From assembly GCA_028681035.1 (NCBI GenBank), contig JAQUJJ010000131.1, positions 1-9,834 on the forward strand: a stretch of DNA of 9,834 nucleotides. The letters are read 5' to 3'. The first letter of the stretch is position 1. Each line of letters starts with the position of its first letter. Shown piece by piece: positions 5,964 to 9,834 of the stretch. The notes below the pieces were generated by a model. It ran no database searches and was not told where the DNA came from. It saw only the letters and a list, made by a program, of their open reading frames with translations. Made by a program: the position numbers and the translations under genes. This DNA is from Candidatus Cloacimonadota bacterium. Lineage in GTDB: Bacteria > Cloacimonadota > Cloacimonadia > Cloacimonadales > Cloacimonadaceae.

Positions 5964-6131
5964 ATGAATTGCCCCAAGTGCAAATGCCAAACCAAGGTGC
6001 TAAAAACCCACCGCTTGCAGTCCTCCACCTTTCGTATTAGAAAATGCCCAAACTGTGGCCGCACCTATTATACATCAGAGTATTTTATAGACCCAGAAAA
6101 GGTTCAAAATGCAGCTAACAAGTCTTCTTAA
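5964..6131 (+). CDS. Small four-cysteine zinc-ribbon protein, Ogr/Delta- or NrdR-like
   Basis: The 55-residue product has C3-x2-C6 and C28-x2-C31, then an aromatic-rich TYYTSEYF. This layout matches the zinc finger of NrdR (N-terminal CPxC, later CxxCG, then F-T-T-x-E) and the P2 Ogr/Delta late-gene activators. It also resembles Mu Com in size, though Com lacks the YTSE-type end. I infer a DNA- or RNA-binding regulator. ATG 5964 has AAAGGAG at 5951-5957. The gene lies just after the early terminator and overlaps the head morphogenesis gene by 23 bases, the position where an activator or coupled regulator of late genes would make sense. Confidence 0.7.
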   Translation: MNCPKCKCQTKVLKTHRLQSSTFRIRKCPNCGRTYYTSEYFIDPEKVQNAANKSS

Positions 6132-7476
6132 ATACCGCAAACTCGCTTCCGCCTCCCGGGAATACCTCCTCTCCCTGCTGATCCGACGCTATCTCTCCGG
6201 AAAACTTACCCAAACCGAGCTGGAAAACGAGCTTGAACGCCTTTACTCCCGTACAGGCGGACGCCGTTCCGCCATAGATTCCGAATCCCCAGTCACCGGC
6301 TCCGATCCTGTATATCTGCAAGTCCTCTCTCTCATCACCGATAAATACCCCGTCCGTGGCGAACTCCGCCCCGATCAAGCCGAAAGCTACGCCAATACTG
6401 TCTCCGCCCGCGCTGTAACTCAGGAACGCCTCAGCGAATACGCATCTCGCTCCGTCCAAATGGTCAAAGTGATCGCCTACATGGATGATGCCACCACAGA
6501 TATCTGCCGCATGATGCACGGTCGCACCTTTCAGCTTGAGGCAGCTTCGTCTCGCGCCGATGCCCAGGAAACTCTTGTTCAAAACGCCACCTTCTGGAGT
6601 GGCAATGATAACTTTTCCCAAAGCCCCACCTCCGATATGGAGCCTTGGCTCCCGCCCTACCATTACAACTGCCGCACCCGCATCGTTCCCTATATAGAGC
6701 CTGCCAATCCCTACGACGCAGCCATGGATCGCTATAATAACCTCATTCAGCTCAGAGAAAAAGATGTCGCTTCTATTGTCTCTCAAGCCTCCCAGCTCCA
6801 GTACGCTACTCGCCAAAAACTCTTTGATCATGCAGCTAAACATAAGGATGAACTGGGTATTTCCACCCATAAAGAATACCTTTCTTTGGTCTCCTCCCTG
6901 CTCCAAAACCCCCTCAAACAAATGGGCTTGGCTATCTCCTCCCGGGATCGTTCCCTCAATCTCTACGTCTGGAACCCCAAAGTAAGAATGGTAGAGGGCG
7001 AACAAAAGCACGATTTTGCAGTATTTAGCCTTGACAAGAAAACCTTAAAAACTTTCTATCCCCAAAAGATTGAATACATTATGAACAACCTAAAACCCGC
7101 TAAACACGGAAAGGTTATGATGCTAACCGATCAATATATTTCTAAGGGAGCTGATATGGCTGTTACAAATTGCGATGTCAAACAGTACGAATACATCCTC
7201 GATTACTTCGAGACAGACGACACCACCGATGAACAGGAGATGTTCTCCCGCTTAGGTATGGACGAAGAATGGGATTCCATCTCCGAGCCCTTCAAACAGC
7301 GCATCCTTGCCGTAGATAGAGCTGTCCTTGATAAATATGCCGATTGGTTCAACTATAATGTGTTCAACGAATACATAGCCTGCATAAAAGCCCGTGTAAA
7401 GGCAGAAATCTCGTCACAACCATCCCCCGTCATTCCAGCGAAGGCTGGAATCCAGTCCAATCCGGAGCAATCATGA
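6109..7476 (+). CDS. Mu gpF-like head morphogenesis (minor capsid) protein
   Basis: This 455-residue protein carries the Phage_Mu_F signature: YMDDATTDICRMMHGRTF (about 124-141) followed by WLPPYHYNCRTRIVPY (about 180-195), matching the family's D-x-x-T-x-x-x-C...G and H-x-x-C-R pattern. Such proteins join the portal and help prohead assembly, often entering with the DNA. About 250 residues follow the motif; that region has no fold I recognise, and gpF proteins often carry variable effector-like C-termini. Two mobile repeats are translated: RTGGRRSAI near residues 48-56 (family 3) and PVIPAKAGIQ at 440-449 (family 1). The start overlaps the zinc-ribbon gene, and no clear SD is seen, so coupled translation is likely. 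The stop overlaps the next start (ATGA). Confidence 0.75.
   Translation: MQLTSLLKYRKLASASREYLLSLLIRRYLSGKLTQTELENELERLYSRTGGRRSAIDSESPVTGSDPVYLQVLSLITDKYPVRGELRPDQAESYANTVSARAVTQERLSEYASRSVQMVKVIAYMDDATTDICRMMHGRTFQLEAASSRADAQETLVQNATFWSGNDNFSQSPTSDMEPWLPPYHYNCRTRIVPYIEPANPYDAAMDRYNNLIQLREKDVASIVSQASQLQYATRQKLFDHAAKHKDELGISTHKEYLSLVSSLLQNPLKQMGLAISSRDRSLNLYVWNPKVRMVEGEQKHDFAVFSLDKKTLKTFYPQKIEYIMNNLKPAKHGKVMMLTDQYISKGADMAVTNCDVKQYEYILDYFETDDTTDEQEMFSRLGMDEEWDSISEPFKQRILAVDRAVLDKYADWFNYNVFNEYIACIKARVKAEISSQPSPVIPAKAGIQSNPEQS
6248..6276 (+). repeat. Family 3 palindromic repeat, copy C, inside the gpF-like gene
   Basis: GGCGGA (6256-6261) pairs with TCCGCC (6268-6273) around CGCCGT. Compared with copies A and B, both partners of the innermost pair are changed (T-A to A-T), so pairing is preserved. 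It is read as RTGGRRSAI, a different reading frame of the repeat from the one used in gam. Confidence 0.85.
7426..7455 (+). repeat. Family 1 mobile repeat, copy 3, perfect hairpin
   Basis: ATTCCAGC (7432-7439) pairs perfectly with GCTGGAAT (7444-7451) around GAAG. It encodes the PVIPAKAGIQ tail of the gpF-like protein and ends 7 bases before the CGGAG (7463-7467) that serves ATG 7473. Confidence 0.9.
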
Positions 7477-8918
7477 TCCTCAATATCCTCCGCGATTCCG
7501 ATCTCCTCTTCCAATCCGATATAATCATGGATTTCAGCAGCGATGCCATCTCCCTCTCATCCGTGGAATACTGGTCTCAGGAATCCCGCCGTTTCAGCAT
7601 TAAACTGCTCTACACCCCGGGTCTCAAATCCATCTTGGAAGGCTCCTCCCGCGAGATCAAAGCCGGCTTTCACACCCTAAACTTCATCTTGGAGCATAAT
7701 AATCTTACCATCTTTGCCGGTGTCCTGCCAGAAGCCGGCTATTCCGTCCAGTATTACAGCCTTACAGATCAAAGCATCGAGTTTAATCTCATGGACTACT
7801 TCGGCTTACTCATCACTCTGGCTGCCGATCGGGAGCACCAGCTTGGCTCTGTCACCCACCCCATAGAGGAAATTCCCGCCATCATCAATTCCTGCTTTAT
7901 ACAGCAAACCGAAGATGAACGCAATAACAACACTCCCGCAGAGGTTCTCCGCCTCATAGAATCCCTTTCCTGCCTGTCATACCTCAATGCACACCTCGCA
8001 TATAACGCAGAATCATGGCTTCCATGGAAAGTTGCAAATTATCAGATTTACCACTGCAATGATGATAAAATCAGTGGGAATGTTCCTTGGAATCAGGATT
8101 ACACGGTTCATCTCGGCTTAATTATGTGGAATGGTGCTATTAGCATCTATTTCTCCCATCACGCCAAATGGCACGACGCCAACAATACATTTAATGTTAT
8201 AGACGATTCCACTCATTTGCCAGTGAATACTCATACCATCGAACTATACCGTATGCGGGTATATTCCCTTCAACAAGATAAAAAAACTCTGGTAGCATAC
8301 GCAGATATGCAAAGCTTACTCCTCTCGAACCCCCTGTCTATCCCTGCTGTCCCATCTACTTTAATCCAACACTACTGGGGTGTGGTAAATTACGATGTTA
8401 ACGGAGAGGCGATTCTTTACTCAGGGAATATCATGCTTAGCGAAGTGGAAACCGTCTCCGGCTGGTATAACGCGAAGAACTTGCTTGCCGAATTCCTGCG
8501 CATCTCTCATGCTGTTTTGCTTAACTTTTCCGGTGAGTTCAAGGTCATTAACCGCATTGATGACGAACGCCCCAAATACGCTCTCTTTGACCCCATAGAA
8601 GCCGAATATGAAGAGGCTGAGCCTCCCGCAAAACCACAAAGCTCAGCCGTTGCTGTCGCCAGCTTGGCTATGCTGGATGCCACAGATCGCTACTACAATT
8701 CCTACCTTAAGTCCAGAAACCTGCTTCACGAATGTATTCTCACCTTTTCAGATATCCAATTACCCTCCTTACAACCCTTCTTGGGTACAGATTCCGTCCC
8801 TACTAATCCCTACGATCTCATCAACTGCAATCTCGTCTTCAATAGCAGGCTTATCCACCCCAGGGAAGTAGATTACAATATCTCCACCGGGCTTATATCC
8901 ATAAGAGGATGGTGCTAA
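7473..8918 (+). CDS. 481-residue phage protein of unknown function
   Basis: I cannot assign a family. The product has no signal peptide and no clear membrane segment. The N-terminal third (about 1-110) looks beta-rich, with alternating hydrophobic strands (FSIKLLYTPGLKSILEG, LTIFAGVLPEAGYSVQYYSL), a texture seen in tail-hub, distal-tail or baseplate-type proteins. Two acidic, Pro/Ala-rich linker-like parts follow (about 145-155 and 370-390, EAEYEEAEPPAKPQSSAVAVASLA). The C-terminus ends in EVDYNISTGLISIRGWC, a two-strand motif plausible for a virion protein. It starts within the gpF stop (ATGA) with CGGAG 5 bases upstream, and its stop overlaps a downstream ATG (TAATG). In Mu order this would be the neighbourhood of gpF and gpG. 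A portal is another candidate by length but shows no portal features that I can see. Confidence 0.7.
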   Translation: MILNILRDSDLLFQSDIIMDFSSDAISLSSVEYWSQESRRFSIKLLYTPGLKSILEGSSREIKAGFHTLNFILEHNNLTIFAGVLPEAGYSVQYYSLTDQSIEFNLMDYFGLLITLAADREHQLGSVTHPIEEIPAIINSCFIQQTEDERNNNTPAEVLRLIESLSCLSYLNAHLAYNAESWLPWKVANYQIYHCNDDKISGNVPWNQDYTVHLGLIMWNGAISIYFSHHAKWHDANNTFNVIDDSTHLPVNTHTIELYRMRVYSLQQDKKTLVAYADMQSLLLSNPLSIPAVPSTLIQHYWGVVNYDVNGEAILYSGNIMLSEVETVSGWYNAKNLLAEFLRISHAVLLNFSGEFKVINRIDDERPKYALFDPIEAEYEEAEPPAKPQSSAVAVASLAMLDATDRYYNSYLKSRNLLHECILTFSDIQLPSLQPFLGTDSVPTNPYDLINCNLVFNSRLIHPREVDYNISTGLISIRGWC

Positions 8919-9091
8919 TGCAGAGGATGTCAATTATGGCTCAAATACTCACATTCCCCGTACAAACGTACGTACTGGCGGTCGCCGTTACGCCCGCCAT
9001 CAGGAGTTGCAGTCGTCTCGCCTGCTCCCAGTACACCCCCGTACAGGCGGACGCCGTTACGCCCCTAAACCGTCTAATAGGATGGCTCTAA
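8918..9091 (+). CDS. Doubtful small ORF built mainly from family 3 repeats
   Basis: The 57-codon frame starts in a TAATG overlap with the upstream stop and ends in a TAATG overlap with the next start. A second start at 8936 has its own AGAGGA at 8922-8927. Apart from the first 16 or so residues (MQRMSIMAQILTF) it is encoded largely by two family 3 repeats, giving VAVTPAI and VQADAVTPL. It may be translated only to carry ribosomes to the next gene, or may be the remnant of a small structural gene invaded by repeats. I do not assign a function. Confidence 0.3.
   Translation: MQRMSIMAQILTFPVQTYVLAVAVTPAIRSCSRLACSQYTPVQADAVTPLNRLIGWL
8957..9000 (+). repeat. Family 3 palindromic repeat, copy D, with an insertion
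   Basis: CCCCGTAC is followed by an extra AAACGTACGTACT, then GGCGGTCGCCGTTACGCC and CGCCAT. The inner hairpin is reduced to GGCG/CGCC. The GTACGTAC stretch suggests a short duplication inside the element. Confidence 0.7.
9038..9065 (+). repeat. Family 3 palindromic repeat, copy E
   Basis: It reads CCCGTACAGGCGGACGCC then GTTACGCCCC, like copy C up to the last arm. It lies 37 bases after copy D, with unrelated sequence between. Confidence 0.8.
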
Positions 9092-9573
9092 TGCCTCAAA
9101 ATCTCACCACCCTTGTAGATACCCTCTTAACCAACCTTGCCAATTGTATCGAGGAGAAAGCCGTCAAAATTGTAGATGATGAAAAGCTTGTCGCCTGGGG
9201 TAAACTCCGCCGTGCCGTTAAAACCAAATACTACCCGGATAAGAAACTGATAGATGTCTTTGTGGATTCCAAAATTGCCCCCTACGCTGCGTATATCCAC
9301 GAAGGTCGTGAACCCGGTAAAATGCCCCCCGTAAGCATCATTGAAGAATGGGCAAGAAAGAAACGCCTCCTCTCCTCTTCCTCTCGTGGCATCAAGCTCC
9401 CTGTCCGCTTAAACACCTCAGCAAAGCTAAACTCAAAACAACAGCAGATCTCCGATCGCTACCACTCCCTTGCCTGGGCTGTAGCATCCAAAATTAAAAA
9501 ACAAGGCTTCAAACCCCGCCGCTTCCTCCTGCAAGCTATCCTGCAAAGCCTAAAAGAATTAAAAAGTGTTTAG
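9091..9573 (+). CDS. HK97-gp10/Mu gpG-like virion morphogenesis protein
   Basis: The 160-residue product has the layout of tail-completion/head-tail joining proteins: an N-terminal helix, a strand pair (DEKLVAWGKLRRAVKTKYY...IDVFVD), then APYAAYIHEGREPGKMPPVSIIEEWARKK, and AWAVASKIKKQGFKPRRFLLQAI near the end. The Y-x-x-x-I-H-E-G-x-x-P, P-P-V-x-x-I-x-x-W and G-x-x-P-R-x-F-L elements are those of the gp10-like family. Mu gpG is its counterpart after gpF. The frame is open back to 9007, but ATG 9091 is chosen because AGGA at 9079-9082 stands 8 bases before it and it overlaps the upstream stop (TAATG). ATG 9082 is the alternative, adding three residues. Confidence 0.7.
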   Translation: MPQNLTTLVDTLLTNLANCIEEKAVKIVDDEKLVAWGKLRRAVKTKYYPDKKLIDVFVDSKIAPYAAYIHEGREPGKMPPVSIIEEWARKKRLLSSSSRGIKLPVRLNTSAKLNSKQQQISDRYHSLAWAVASKIKKQGFKPRRFLLQAILQSLKELKSV

Positions 9574-9834
9574 CAGCTTGTCTTGTATCTACACCTATGC
9601 CACCACCCTTGTTTCATGCAATACCCTCTTACCCCCTAATATTCTTTTGCCCCACCCTACCCACTTCTCCCATGCTAATTGTTTGTCAAACCTGCTGTCA
9701 AAATTGTCAAACCTCTTGTCGTAACATATCCCAAAAACACCCTTTTTTGTCAAACCTCCCCTTTCCCCTTAACTCTTTACTGTTGTTCACACTACCCCCT
9801 TTCCCCTCTTTTCCATACCCCTTGTCCCCTTACA
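9574..9834. other. Pyrimidine-rich non-coding stretch
   Basis: There is no convincing gene on either strand in these 261 bases. The + strand is strongly C/T-rich with C-runs, unlike the coding region. It contains the TTGTCAAACCT cluster at 9683-9757. I see no stem-loop terminator after the gpG-like gene. Phage head and tail genes would be expected to continue, so this break in the late operon is itself unusual. Confidence 0.7.
9683..9757 (+). repeat. Cluster of TTGTCAAACCT direct repeats
   Basis: Exact TTGTCAAACCT occurs at 9683-9693, 9704-9714 and 9747-9757, with a partial CTGTCAAAA at 9695-9703 and a shorter TTGTC at 9716-9720. The first four TGTC cores begin at 9685-1, 9696, 9705 and 9717, giving spacings of 12, 9 and 12. 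On the minus strand each full unit reads AGGTTTGACAA, which contains the -35-like TTGACA. They could be protein-binding iterons (repressor or transposase) or promoter elements. Confidence 0.75.

Noticed and set aside
5662..5967. Open frame spanning the terminator and repeats
   Set aside because: It overlaps the coiled-coil gene in another frame, crosses a terminator and repeats, and has no SD or family resemblance.
3385..9065. CRISPR array
   Set aside because: The repeats are dispersed at irregular distances, belong to three families, and lie within genes without uniform spacers.
9007..9090. N-terminal extension of the gpG-like protein
   Set aside because: It is encoded by a family 3 repeat and spacer; the SD and stop-start overlap favour ATG 9091.

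Overview
The window carries the left (early) part and the first late genes of a Mu-like transposable prophage. All genes read on the + strand. The host is bacterial and roughly half G+C, with small mobile palindromic repeats scattered in and between genes. No rRNA, tRNA or host marker gene is present. From the repeat-encoded peptides (PVIPA..GIQ, PASSLARSADVPIGS, RTGGRRSA) I would guess an uncultivated lineage such as Cloacimonadota, but that is a weak impression, not a demonstration.

Early module (1-5792). A 5'-truncated MuA-type DDE transposase with a 17-unit nonanucleotide repeat in its N-terminal linker (1-2139) is followed by a MuB/TniB-type AAA+ ATPase (2162-2911). Next comes a double winged-helix protein that reads in frame, without a stop, into an M15 zinc peptidase, which is probably the lysin (2908-3861). 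Then come a GemA-like protein (3872-4258), a Gam-like DNA-end-binding protein (4278-4892) and a membrane-anchored coiled-coil protein (4893-5792). Genes are packed with short gaps or overlaps, and good Shine-Dalgarno (SD) sequences stand before most starts.

Boundary (5793-5963). A strong GAAA-tetraloop terminator is followed by copies of two repeat families.

Late module (5964-9573). A 55-residue four-cysteine zinc ribbon resembling Ogr/Delta activators overlaps a Mu gpF-like head morphogenesis gene. A 481-residue protein of unknown function, a doubtful repeat-filled small ORF and an HK97-gp10/Mu gpG-like gene follow. Terminase and portal genes, which precede gpF in Mu, are not here. The window ends in about 260 bases of pyrimidine-rich non-coding DNA containing a cluster of TTGTCAAACCT repeats.

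The most unusual feature is the behaviour of three families of short hairpin repeats. They sit at gene junctions, often immediately 5' of the next SD, and are translated in frame as tails, linkers or insertions. One of them appears to have joined two neighbouring genes into one open frame.
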